Assembly (NCBI RefSeq): GCF_003609995.1
Contig: NZ_AP018786.1
Span: 248,001 to 312,000, forward strand
Direction: 5' to 3'
Source: Sutterella megalosphaeroides
Lineage (GTDB): Bacteria; Pseudomonadota; Gammaproteobacteria; Burkholderiales; Burkholderiaceae_F
Length of the DNA: 64,000 nucleotides
Shown here: piece after piece, positions 18,841 to 26,504 of the stretch
Layout of the letters: each line of letters starts with the position of its first letter
Position numbering within the stretch: the first letter of the stretch is position 1
The notes under the pieces: generated by a model
The model's input: the letters and a program-made list of their open reading frames with translations, nothing else
The model's database searches: none
Told to the model about the DNA's origin: nothing
Translations under genes and position numbers: made by a program

Positions 18841-20286
18841 TTACTTCTTCGCTTCGTCCTTGAAGCGGATCGGCACGAAGATGCGGCCGCCGTCACGCTG
18901 CACGAGAAGGAGCACCTGATCCTTCGTGCACTGGGCGCGCAGGTCTTCGACGGACTTCACGAGCTTGCCGTTGGCGCTCACGATGATGTCGCCCGTGCGG
19001 ATGCCGCTCTTGGCGGCAAGGCCGGAAGACTTCATGACGAGGAGCCCCGTCGTGTCGGCGGAACGCGATTCTTCGTCCGTGAGGGGACGAATCTGAACGC
19101 CCAACTGGTGCGCGCCCGCGTTGGCGGCCGCACCGTCGGAGGCGACGGCATCGCCCGAGTTGGTGCCGATCGTCACCGGGACGACGATTTCCTTCTTATC
19201 GCGGATCACGGTGAGTTCGGCCTTGTCGCCCGGACGCATGGCGGAGACGAGCATCGGGAGGCTCACGGACGACGTCACCTTCTTGTCGCCGAGCTTCGTG
19301 ATGATGTCGCCTTCGCGCAAGCCCGCCTTCTCGGCGGGGCTGCCTTTTTCGATCTTCGTCACCAGAGCGCCCTGCGGCGTGCCGAGACCGAAGCTGTCGG
19401 CGAGTTCCTGGGTGAGTTCCTGGATGTAGACGCCCACGTAACCGCGGGTCACCTTGCCGTTTTGCACCAGCTGGTCCTTGATCTGCATCGCCAGGTCGAT
19501 CGGGATGGCGAAGGAGAGGCCCATGAAGCCGCCCGAGGTGGAGAAGATCTGCGAGTTGATGCCCACGACTTCACCCTTCATGTTGAAGAGCGGACCGCCG
19601 GAGTTGCCCGGATTGACCGCCACGTCGGTCTGGATGAAGGGGACGTACTGGTCCGAGGGGAGGTTGCGCGACAGAGCGGACACGATGCCCGAGGTCACCG
19701 TGTTGTCGAGGCCGAAGGGGCTGCCGATGGCGGCCACCCACTCGCCGACCTTCAGGTCGTTCGAGCGGCCGATTTTGAGCACGGGAAGGTCCTTCGCTTC
19801 GATCTTCACGACGGCGATGTCGGTCTGCTTGTCGGTGCCGAGAACCTTGCCCTTGAACTCGCGCTTGTCGGTGAGGCGCACGATGATTTCATCGGCTTCG
19901 TCGACCACGTGAGCGTTCGTCATGATGAGGCCGTCGGCCGAGATGATGAAGCCCGAGCCCGTACCGCGCTGTTCGGGAATTTCCTGCTGACCGCCGAACG
20001 GAATGGGGAAGCCGAAGTGGCGGAAAATTTCAGCCTGACGTTCGTCCATGCCGGGGAAGGCAAACGGCATTTCGACCACGCGGGCGTTCTTGACGACGGC
20101 AATGTTGACGACGCCCGGACCGTTTTCTTCGACGAGCTTCACGAAGTCGGGCAACTGGGCTTGCACCTGCGTCGCGCTCGTCGGAGTCGTCGGCGCCGCT
20201 TCGGCCGCAAACGCTCCCGGAGTCGACACGATCAAGGCCGCCGAGAGCGCGGCGGCCAAGGCGGAAATCTGGAGGTTTTTCGTCAT
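18841..20286 (-). CDS. Periplasmic serine endoprotease, Do/HtrA family (DegP/MucD type)
   Basis: A 481-aa envelope protease-chaperone that degrades misfolded periplasmic proteins. A cleavable signal peptide ends near AFAAEA (about residue 28). The catalytic triad is intact: His126 (TNAHVV), Asp156 (TDIAVV), Ser229 (GNSGGP). Two PDZ domains follow (about 290-370, starting RGYVGVYIQ, and about 390-475, with TTGLLVMKSSGLAAKSGIRTGD). The FxxG-type N-terminal LA loop is short, as in MucD proteins. It is the minus-strand neighbour of a two-component system, 180 nt apart. Envelope-stress control is common for the family but no sigma-E site was identified. Confidence 0.95.
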   Translation of the reverse strand: MTKNLQISALAAALSAALIVSTPGAFAAEAAPTTPTSATQVQAQLPDFVKLVEENGPGVVNIAVVKNARVVEMPFAFPGMDERQAEIFRHFGFPIPFGGQQEIPEQRGTGSGFIISADGLIMTNAHVVDEADEIIVRLTDKREFKGKVLGTDKQTDIAVVKIEAKDLPVLKIGRSNDLKVGEWVAAIGSPFGLDNTVTSGIVSALSRNLPSDQYVPFIQTDVAVNPGNSGGPLFNMKGEVVGINSQIFSTSGGFMGLSFAIPIDLAMQIKDQLVQNGKVTRGYVGVYIQELTQELADSFGLGTPQGALVTKIEKGSPAEKAGLREGDIITKLGDKKVTSSVSLPMLVSAMRPGDKAELTVIRDKKEIVVPVTIGTNSGDAVASDGAAANAGAHQLGVQIRPLTDEESRSADTTGLLVMKSSGLAAKSGIRTGDIIVSANGKLVKSVEDLRAQCTKDQVLLLVQRDGGRIFVPIRFKDEAKK

Positions 20287-20466
20287 TTTCTAATTCACTC
20301 CTGCGGAAGAATCCGGCCTCCGGAGGGCGCTCGGCCCTTGGGCGGGAGGTCTTTTTGTTGATTGGAACAACTCTAGCCCAAATCGTCCGAAACAGAGGAA
20401 TCCGTCAATAACGGGTTGTGCCTCGGGGGTTAAATTTGTAACAGAAGCTCCCCCGATCCCTGCCGC

Positions 20467-21813
20467 TCAGGCGTTGTCCGGAGACGAGGCGCCGAGCGTC
20501 GGGAAGTCGATGCGGAAGGTCGTTCCCCGTCCCTCGAGACCGTCTTCGATCGTGATGCGGCCGTGATGGATGTCGACGATGCGTTTGACGATCGCCAGGC
20601 CTAGCCCCGTCCCCGAGGTTTTCGTGCCGAGCGCCCGGTAAAAACGGTCGAAGACGCGCTGACGCTCTTCGGGATTGATCCCGGGGCCGTTGTCGCAGAC
20701 TTCGATGACGGATCGGTCGCCCTCGGAGTGCGTGCGGATTTCGATGCGTCCCCCTTCGGGCGTGTAGCGAATGGCGTTGTCGGTGAGGTTGGCGACCATG
20801 AGCCGAACGGCGTCTTCCATCCCGTCGAGGTGCGCGGGTTCGGTTCGGGCTTCGACCGTGATGTTTTTCTGAGCGGCAATCGGTTGCATGTCTTCGGTCA
20901 CGCTTTGCGCGATGGCCTCAAGACGCAGCGTGCTCATGGGCTTTTTGGAGGCGTCGGGGTCGAGTCGGGCGAGGGTGAGGAGCTGCTGCACGAGGCGCGT
21001 GGCGCGGTTGATGCCCTCGTTGAGACGCACGAAGCACTTCTCGCGGGCTTCGGGCGTTTTGGCCCGCTGGGCGAGCTGCACCTGAAGTTTGAGGGCCGTA
21101 AGGGGCGTACGCAATTCGTGAGCGGCGTCCGAGGCGAAGCGCTGCTGCGCCGAGAGGCTCTGCTCGAGTCGCTCCAGGAGTTGATTGATGGCCGAGACCA
21201 GACCGAGGAGTTCCGAGGGGAGCCCCTTGGTCGAAATGGGGGTGAGAGACGTGGGCGAACGGCGTGCGACGGAGCGCGCCGTGCGTTCGAGCGGAGCAAG
21301 CCCTTCGCCCACCACGATCCAAACGGCGATGGCGATGAAAGGAAGCAGCAGGCAGAGGGGCTGCAGAACGCGGAAGGCCGCCGTGGCGGCAAGATTCGTG
21401 CGTACGGCCGTGTCCTGACCGACGGTGATGATGAGCGGACCCGCCGCCACCGCGTAGGTGCGCCAGGATTTGCCGTCCACCTGTTCGAGGCCGAACCCCG
21501 GTCCTTCGGGAAGCGGCAGCGAGGGCGAGCCCTCGCGATGCCAGACGCTGTTGGTGGCCGAGTCGTAGACCTGGATGACGATTTGGTAGCTTTCCGCGTC
21601 GCCCACGATCGTCATGTGGGGCGACGGGTTGATCGGAAAGGCGGAATTGCGCACGGACTCGCCGAGCGACTCGGCGGTCTCTTTGAGATGCGTGTCGAGG
21701 AACTCGTTGAATTCGGCCTGAGCGGAAAAGAACGTGGCCGCGGCCGTGGTGAAACCGGCCGCAAGGAGCGCTCCGAGCAGCGTAAGAAGAAGCTTGCGGC
21801 GGATGGACGTCAT
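20467..21813 (-). CDS. Sensor histidine kinase of a two-component system (QseC/PmrB-like)
   Basis: A 448-aa inner-membrane kinase. TM1 spans about residues 8-28, a periplasmic sensor about 30-143 and TM2 about 146-170. A short HAMP-like linker is followed by the HisKA box AQQRFASDAAHELRTPLTALK with phospho-acceptor His232. The HATPase domain shows the N box (VANLTDNAIRYTPEGG), G1 (VCDNGPGI) and G2 (TGLGLAIVKRIVDIHHG). The architecture is that of QseC. I chose ATG 21813, just before TM1; longer in-frame starts lack a plausible RBS. The partner regulator lies 192 nt upstream on the same strand. The stimulus is unknown. Confidence 0.9.
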   Translation of the reverse strand: MTSIRRKLLLTLLGALLAAGFTTAAATFFSAQAEFNEFLDTHLKETAESLGESVRNSAFPINPSPHMTIVGDAESYQIVIQVYDSATNSVWHREGSPSLPLPEGPGFGLEQVDGKSWRTYAVAAGPLIITVGQDTAVRTNLAATAAFRVLQPLCLLLPFIAIAVWIVVGEGLAPLERTARSVARRSPTSLTPISTKGLPSELLGLVSAINQLLERLEQSLSAQQRFASDAAHELRTPLTALKLQVQLAQRAKTPEAREKCFVRLNEGINRATRLVQQLLTLARLDPDASKKPMSTLRLEAIAQSVTEDMQPIAAQKNITVEARTEPAHLDGMEDAVRLMVANLTDNAIRYTPEGGRIEIRTHSEGDRSVIEVCDNGPGINPEERQRVFDRFYRALGTKTSGTGLGLAIVKRIVDIHHGRITIEDGLEGRGTTFRIDFPTLGASSPDNA

Positions 21814-22005
21814 CGCAAATTCTCGGGTGGTCCCGTCCCAGGAGCCGGGCGGGAGCGGAAGGAGGCGCGCGGAGGGAGAGTCGCGCACTCGCATCCGTCG
21901 TTGTGGGAAATCGACCGGTCGCAAGTTCGGCCGGTCGACGCCGGGTGTTCGGGCGGACAAGCCGCCCGACGCGTGAAAAAGCCGATCTTTCGATCGGCGG
22001 ATTCG

Positions 22006-22662
22006 TCAGGTTTCGAGCAGGTAGCCCACGCCTCGCACCGTCTTGATGGCGCCGTCCGAGAGCTTTTTGCGCAGGTGATGGATGTGCACTTCGATGGCGT
22101 TGGAGCCGACGGTGTTGTCCCAGTTGTAGAGCTTTTCTTCGAGCTGGGCGCGACTCCAGACCACGCCCTGGCGTTCGGCAAGGGCCGCAAGCAGCGCGTA
22201 CTCCTTGGAGGAGAGGATGACGGGGCGGCCCCGGTAGACCACTTCGCGCGTGGCGGGCGAGATGGTGAGTTCGCCGCGTTCGATTACGGGGTCGGCGCGT
22301 CCGGCCGAACGGCGCAGAAGCGCGCGGATGCGGGCGGAAAGTTCGTCGAGGTCGTAGGGCTTCACGAGATAGTCGTCGGCGCCGGAATCGAGCCCTCGAA
22401 TGCGATCGTCCACCGTGTCCCGAGCCGTCGTGACGAGCACGGGCGTCGGATCGTGTTTGGCGCGGATTTCCTTCAGGACTTGAAGACCGTCTTTGCGGGG
22501 AAGCCCGAGGTCGAGGATCATGAGCGAGAACGGCGTGGTTTTGAGGGCGATCAGGGCGGAGTTGCCGTCGCGCACCCAGTCGACCGCGTAGTCTTCGCTT
22601 TCGAGGCCGGCCACCACGCTTTCGCCGATCATTTCATCGTCTTCAACGAGCAGGATTCTCAT
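22006..22662 (-). CDS. OmpR-family response regulator (QseB/PmrA-like)
   Basis: A 218-aa regulator with a receiver domain (MRILLVEDDEMIGESV; phospho-acceptor Asp51 in LMILDLGLPRKDGL; conserved TTA and K of LVKPYDLDEL). A winged-helix DNA-binding domain follows (EYALLAALAERQGVVWSRAQLEEKLY, then NAIEVHIHHLRKKL and the KTVRGVGYLLET end). It is the cognate partner of the kinase encoded next. Its start ATG overlaps the stop of the upstream DedA-like gene by 4 nt (22659-22662), which implies translational coupling. Confidence 0.93.
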   Translation of the reverse strand: MRILLVEDDEMIGESVVAGLESEDYAVDWVRDGNSALIALKTTPFSLMILDLGLPRKDGLQVLKEIRAKHDPTPVLVTTARDTVDDRIRGLDSGADDYLVKPYDLDELSARIRALLRRSAGRADPVIERGELTISPATREVVYRGRPVILSSKEYALLAALAERQGVVWSRAQLEEKLYNWDNTVGSNAIEVHIHHLRKKLSDGAIKTVRGVGYLLET

Positions 22663-23228
22663 CGTTCTTCTCTCTTGAGATGTGTCGCAAGCCACTCCAG
22701 CACGACGCGACCGACCACGATCGCAAGCAGGGTCGTCAGAGCCAGGCCCGCAAGCAGATTCCGTACGAGTGCGGTCTCTTCCGGAAGGGCGTAGAGGGCG
22801 TCGAAGACGCCGTATGCGCAGGCGGCGAAAAGGAGCGTTCGCAGGCATTGTCCCGCGGTGTTGATGCTCCAGAAGGTACCCCGACCGATGCCGCAGGCGC
22901 CCGCCGCAAGCGGCGCCGTCCAGCGCAGAGGGAAGAGGAATTTTAACCCGAGAAGCGCCGTTTTCGGGCGTTCGAGCAAAGCCCGGCGGAGGCGCTCGGG
23001 TATCTCGACGTCTTGTGCCGCGCGTTTGCGGCCGATTTCGTAGAGAAGCCCCTCCGCGAGCACGGGAGCAAGGAGCGCCGCGGCGAGAAGGAGCGGCGCG
23101 TCGTCCGATCGGGCGACGGTCCACAGCGCCGCCCAGGCCGCGCCCGTGTCGGCGTCGAGAAGCGACATCAGAAAAACGACGACGGGGCCCGAGTCGAGCA
23201 ACGGGCCGACGGGAATGGAAAAAGGCAT
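22659..23228 (-). CDS. DedA/VTT-like small membrane protein, coupled to the response regulator
   Basis: A 189-aa hydrophobic protein with about four to five membrane segments. The middle part resembles the core of DedA/VTT proteins: YEIGRK, then LLERPKTALLGLKFLFPLRWTAPLAAGACGI and FWSINTAGQCLRTLLF. This corresponds to the family's G-R-F-x-P-x-R-T-x-x-P...G pattern, with Leu-Lys-Phe-Leu-Phe-Pro-Leu-Arg-Trp in place of the usual arginine-rich loop. DedA proteins are linked to undecaprenyl-phosphate or phosphatidylethanolamine recycling and envelope homeostasis. ATG 23228 was chosen because upstream codons look non-coding. Its stop overlaps the response regulator start, so it is the first gene of a three-gene operon. 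The family call is moderate. Confidence 0.6.
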   Translation of the reverse strand: MPFSIPVGPLLDSGPVVVFLMSLLDADTGAAWAALWTVARSDDAPLLLAAALLAPVLAEGLLYEIGRKRAAQDVEIPERLRRALLERPKTALLGLKFLFPLRWTAPLAAGACGIGRGTFWSINTAGQCLRTLLFAACAYGVFDALYALPEETALVRNLLAGLALTTLLAIVVGRVVLEWLATHLKREER

Positions 23229-23280
23229 GACGCTACGTACAATGTGAGAAAACCGTTTTTTCGGAGCAGAGCTCGCCGCC

Positions 23281-23685
23281 ATGGAACCCGTCCGCCACGA
23301 ACCCGCCACCGGGACCCTGTGGGTCGCCCACATTGTATATGCCCTTCATTCGCTTTCCATCGTGACGGGGATGTTCACGGCATCGACGATCGTCGGGACG
23401 TTCGTCTTTTCGATCCCCTCGATCATTGCCGTCGTTCTCAACTACTGCCTGCGCTCCGACGCCGAAGGGACGTATCTCGAGACGCACTTTGCGTGGCAGA
23501 TCCGCACCTTCTGGTACGCGGCGCTTGCGATTGCGCTTCTGTTCCTTTTCGGGATTCCCCTTGTCGCCGTCGGCATCGGCTTCGTTCTCATCTTCTTCGG
23601 GTTCTTCGTGCTCGGCGTGTGGGTGGCCTACCGGATCGCCCGCGGCTGGGTGAAGCTTTCGCGCGGCGAAGGCATGGAAATTTGA
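23281..23685 (+). CDS. Small membrane protein, DUF4870-like
   Basis: A 134-aa protein with three hydrophobic segments (about 15-55, 75-100, 103-125) and the signature THFAWQIRTFWYA, characteristic of DUF4870/Tic20-like small bacterial membrane proteins. Function is unknown. It is transcribed divergently from the DedA-like gene. A TACAAT box at 23238-23243 in the 52-bp gap may be its -10. Another TACAAT lies after its stop, before the YaeQ gene. Confidence 0.65.
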   Translation: MEPVRHEPATGTLWVAHIVYALHSLSIVTGMFTASTIVGTFVFSIPSIIAVVLNYCLRSDAEGTYLETHFAWQIRTFWYAALAIALLFLFGIPLVAVGIGFVLIFFGFFVLGVWVAYRIARGWVKLSRGEGMEI

Positions 23686-23751
23686 GGCGCGGCCGACCGT
23701 TTTTCCTTGCGCCCCTCCCGTCGGATCGATTCGCCTGGCGGGCAACGTGTG

Positions 23752-23757
23752 TACAAT
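23752..23757 (+). promoter_or_regulatory. Candidate -10 box upstream of the YaeQ gene
   Basis: TACAAT at 23752-23757, with a weak -35-like TTCGCC 16 nt upstream (23730-23735). The same TACAATG string occurs upstream of several genes here (4801, 23238, 38574, 47527), which supports its use as a -10 in this genome. The promoter call stays tentative. Confidence 0.35.
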
Positions 23758-23897
23758 GCGCGGCGAAGGCGTTGTTTTTGCGACCGTTGCGCGCTAGGGC
23801 GGTCGCATGAAAAACACGCCTTTTTTGCATGTTCCCGCGAAATCGGGCCGCCCGCAGAGCGCCCGACCGCATTTCAGGCTTGAGGAGGCGAATTCCC

Positions 23898-24461
23898 ATG
23901 GCTCTCGGCGCAACGGTCTACAAGGCGCAGCTCGACCTTTCGGACTTGGATCGCAATTACTACGAGTCGCACCTCCTGACGGTCGCGCGGCATCCGTCCG
24001 AAACCGAAGAGCGGCTGATGCTGCGCGTTCTCGCTTTCGCTTTGCATGCGGGCGAGCGGCTCGAATTCGGCCGGGGGCTCTCCGCCGAAGGCGAACCCGC
24101 CCTCTGGGCGATCGACGATACGGGCTCCATCGAGACCTGGATCGACGTGGGTACGCCCGACGTGCGGCAGGTGCGAAAGTCGGCGGGGAGAAGCGCCCAC
24201 GTGACGGTGCTCGCCTACGACGAAGCGAAGATCGGTCCGTGGTGGAGCGCTTCGAGCGGCGAATTCAGCAAGATCGACAAACTCACCGTGCTGAGCGTCT
24301 CGGACGCGTCGGTCGAGGCTCTGGCGGCGATGGCTTCGCGCAACATGAAGCTCGCCGTGACGATTCAGGACGGGACCGTGTGGGTGAGCGACGACGATCG
24401 GCACAACGCTCAGATCGATCTCGTGCGTCTCAAGGAAGAGAATCAGAAGTACTTGAAATAA
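23898..24461 (+). CDS. YaeQ family protein
   Basis: A 187-aa cytosolic protein with the full YaeQ pattern: the N-terminal MALGATVYKAQLDLSDLDR, HPSETEERLMLRVLAFAL, FGRGLSAEGEPALW, and IETWIDVGTPD. The C-terminus carries the WW/FSKIDKLTVL region and VWVSDDDRHNAQIDL. YaeQ has a PD-(D/E)XK nuclease-like fold. E. coli YaeQ can compensate for loss of RfaH, but its molecular activity is unknown. Start ATG 23898 is set by a GAGGAGG box (23882-23888). A hairpin follows the stop. Length agrees with the family (about 181). Confidence 0.93.
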   Translation: MALGATVYKAQLDLSDLDRNYYESHLLTVARHPSETEERLMLRVLAFALHAGERLEFGRGLSAEGEPALWAIDDTGSIETWIDVGTPDVRQVRKSAGRSAHVTVLAYDEAKIGPWWSASSGEFSKIDKLTVLSVSDASVEALAAMASRNMKLAVTIQDGTVWVSDDDRHNAQIDLVRLKEENQKYLK

Positions 24462-24473
24462 AAAAGAAGAAGA

Positions 24474-24491
24474 GGCGACCGGATGGTCGCC
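24474..24491. terminator. Hairpin between convergent YaeQ and globin genes
   Basis: A 7-bp stem GGCGACC / GGTCGCC with loop GGAT. On the minus strand the stem is followed by TCTTCTTCTTTTTT, so it may serve mainly the cyd-globin operon. The plus-strand tail (CCTTTG) is weak. Confidence 0.6.
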
Positions 24492-24525
24492 CCTTTGTCT
24501 CGAGGTCGATCGGCTCGGGAGCGCT

Positions 24526-24912
24526 TCAGGCGTTGCGCAGGCTCTCGGCCATGTGCGTGAAGAGCCCGTCGAGACGAAGCATCAGCTCTTCGTCTTCGAC
24601 CGTGGCGCGAAGCGCCTGACGCATGCACAGAACCCAGGATTCGGCCATGTCGCCCGTAATGGGGATGGAACGATGCGACTCCCGCAGCATCGGCATGCCG
24701 TGGCGCTCCTGGTAGAGCGCCGGGCCGCCGAGCCAGCCGGAGAGGAATTCGTTCATGCGCTCTTCGTAACGCTCGAGACCGTTCACGTAGAGCGCGCACA
24801 GGGGCGCGTAGTCGGGCGTCGTCGTGAGCGCTTCGAGATAGGCCGAAACCAAACGCTTGATGCCCTCGGCACCGCCGAGGCGGTCGTAGAGCGTGGAAGC
24901 GGGTTCGCTCAT
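24526..24912 (-). CDS. Group II truncated haemoglobin (GlbO type)
   Basis: A 128-aa 2-over-2 globin. It begins TLYDRLGGAEGIKRLVSAYLEAL and carries the group II signature around FLSGWLGGPALYQERHGMPMLRESH. That segment includes the Trp and the H of the distal side and the F-helix proximal His. It continues IPITGDMAESWVLCMRQAL. Group II globins bind O2 and NO and are proposed to support respiration or nitrosative defence. It is the last gene of the minus-strand cytochrome bd cluster, 4 nt from ybgE, so it is probably expressed with the oxidase. That suggests a role at low oxygen or under NO stress (inference). Confidence 0.9.
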   Translation of the reverse strand: MSEPASTLYDRLGGAEGIKRLVSAYLEALTTTPDYAPLCALYVNGLERYEERMNEFLSGWLGGPALYQERHGMPMLRESHRSIPITGDMAESWVLCMRQALRATVEDEELMLRLDGLFTHMAESLRNA

Positions 24913-24916
24913 GCAC

Positions 24917-25201
24917 TCACCCTCCGAAGACGAACCAGGCTCCGGCGGCCATCAACGCCCAGGCCACCCAGGGCGAGAAGACGATGCGAAGCCAACGGTT
25001 GCGAGGCACGAACCCCAACCCGTACACCCAGGCCGAACTCATGCCGAGCAGCATCAGAACGAGCGCTCCGTGGCTCACGCTCGTCGAATCCTCGGCAATG
25101 GCCCGAGGGTAAAGGACGATGAGCGTTGCCAGGAGCAAAGCGGCAATGAAAGAGAGCGTACGCAAGAAGCCTCCTCCCCCGACGGGTGCGGGTTCACTCA
25201 T
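24917..25201 (-). CDS. ybgE: Cyd operon protein YbgE
   Basis: A 94-aa membrane protein with two to three hydrophobic segments and the YbgE pattern LYPRAIAE...SHGALVLMLLGMSSAWVYGLGFVPRN. It ends with WVAWALMAAGAWFVF. YbgE genes follow cydABX in many proteobacteria; the protein is small, inner-membrane and of uncertain function. ATG 25201 was chosen because it overlaps the cydX stop by 8 nt, a typical coupling. An earlier in-frame start would add 16 residues antisense to nothing known but would lie deep within cydX. Confidence 0.82.
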   Translation of the reverse strand: MSEPAPVGGGGFLRTLSFIAALLLATLIVLYPRAIAEDSTSVSHGALVLMLLGMSSAWVYGLGFVPRNRWLRIVFSPWVAWALMAAGAWFVFGG

Positions 25202-25283
25202 CGCGGCGCGAGACGACCGTTTCAATGGTCGCCGCAAGCAGAATGGCAAAACCGAGACCGGTGATCCAATAGAAGTAGGACAT
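25194..25283 (-). CDS. cydX: Cytochrome bd oxidase small subunit CydX
   Basis: A 29-codon gene I read directly on the minus strand: MSYFYWITGLGFAILLAATI followed by ETVVSRRDE and stop. It has the CydX hallmark YFYW-x-x-G at the N-terminus, one transmembrane helix and a charged C-terminus. CydX packs against CydA and stabilises the haems of cytochrome bd. It lies 60 nt downstream of cydB and overlaps ybgE by 8 nt. Genes this short are usually missed by gene callers. Confidence 0.88.
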   Translation of the reverse strand: MSYFYWITGLGFAILLAATIETVVSRRDE

Positions 25284-25343
25284 CGTCGTATTCCTTGTTT
25301 CCGTAGTCCCGTCCGAAGCCCGAGGGCTTCGGACGGAGGTTCA

Positions 25344-26483
25344 TCAGTAGAGGCTGTGCGAGTTCTTCTCGATGTAGCTCGAGGTGAGCTTGCCGCTCAT
25401 GACGCGATAGGCCCAGGACGTGTAGAAGAGCACGAGGGGCAGGAAGATGAGCGTGACGAAGAACATGATTTCAAGCGTCAGCTGCGAGCTCGTGCAGTCC
25501 CAGAGCGTGAGGCCGGCCTGGGGCATCGTCGAGGAGGGCATCACGAACGGGAACATCGAGACGAGCGGCGTCAGGATGATGCCGAGGAGCGCGACGCTCG
25601 AGAGCACGAAGGCAAGGCCCGCACGGTTGGCGCGGATCATGAGCGCGCCGCCGATCGTACCGAGCACGCCGAGCGCCGGAACGAGCCAGAGCACGGGCAG
25701 GTCGGCGTAGTTGCGGAACCAGGCGCCCGAGACGACCTCGACGGTCTTCAGGAGCGGGTTCGCAGGACCGGCCGGGTCGAGACCCGCCGTGGCCACGTAG
25801 CCGTCGATGCCCGCATAGGTCCACACGCCGCCGAGCACGAAGAGCACGGCCGAGAGAAGACCCGTGAGGAACGCCGTGTTGCGGGCGCGCGCCTGCAGAG
25901 CGCCTTCCGTACGGAGCACCAGGTAGTTGGCGCCGTGGAAGACGATCATGACGAGCGAGAGCACGCCGCAGAGCAGACCGAACGGGTTGAGCAGACCGAA
26001 GAAGTTCCCCGTGTAGATCGGACGCATCGTTTCGTCGATGTGGAAGGGAACGCCCTGCAGGAGGTTGCCGAAGGCCACGCCGAAGATGATCGGGGGAACG
26101 GCCGAGCCGAAGAAGAGCGCCCAGTCCCAGTTGCCGCGCCACGAGGCGCCTTCGAGCTTGCTGCGGAAGTCGAAGGCGACCGGACGGAAGATGAGCGCCG
26201 CAAGCACGACGAGCATCGCCCAGTAAAAGCCCGAGAACGCGGCCGCGTACATCATCGGCCAGGCCGCGAACATGGCGCCGCCTCCGGTGATGAGCCAGAC
26301 CTGGTTGCCGTCCCAGTGCGGGGCGACGGAGTTGATCATGATGCGGCGTTCGTTGTCGTCCTTGCCGAGGAAGGGCAGGAGCGTGCCGACGCCCATGTCA
26401 TGGCCGTCCATGATGGCGAACCCGATGAGAAGGACGCCGATGAAGAGCCACCAGATGACCTTCAGGATTTCATAGTCGATCAT
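25344..26483 (-). CDS. cydB: Cytochrome bd ubiquinol/menaquinol oxidase subunit II
   Basis: A 379-aa polytopic subunit with about eight to nine helices. It starts MIDYEILKVIWWLFIGVLLIGFAIMDGHDMGVG, containing the conserved FAxxDGxDMG motif. Also seen are NSVAPHWDGNQVWLITGGGAMFAAWP and FRPVAFDFRSK, both classical CydB blocks. It supports haem b/d assembly with CydA in the quinol-oxidising, O2-reducing complex. Length equals the E. coli subunit. It lies 21 nt after cydA. Confidence 0.98.
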   Translation of the reverse strand: MIDYEILKVIWWLFIGVLLIGFAIMDGHDMGVGTLLPFLGKDDNERRIMINSVAPHWDGNQVWLITGGGAMFAAWPMMYAAAFSGFYWAMLVVLAALIFRPVAFDFRSKLEGASWRGNWDWALFFGSAVPPIIFGVAFGNLLQGVPFHIDETMRPIYTGNFFGLLNPFGLLCGVLSLVMIVFHGANYLVLRTEGALQARARNTAFLTGLLSAVLFVLGGVWTYAGIDGYVATAGLDPAGPANPLLKTVEVVSGAWFRNYADLPVLWLVPALGVLGTIGGALMIRANRAGLAFVLSSVALLGIILTPLVSMFPFVMPSSTMPQAGLTLWDCTSSQLTLEIMFFVTLIFLPLVLFYTSWAYRVMSGKLTSSYIEKNSHSLY

Positions 26484-26504
26484 GTTGAAATTCTCCCGAA
26501 GCGT

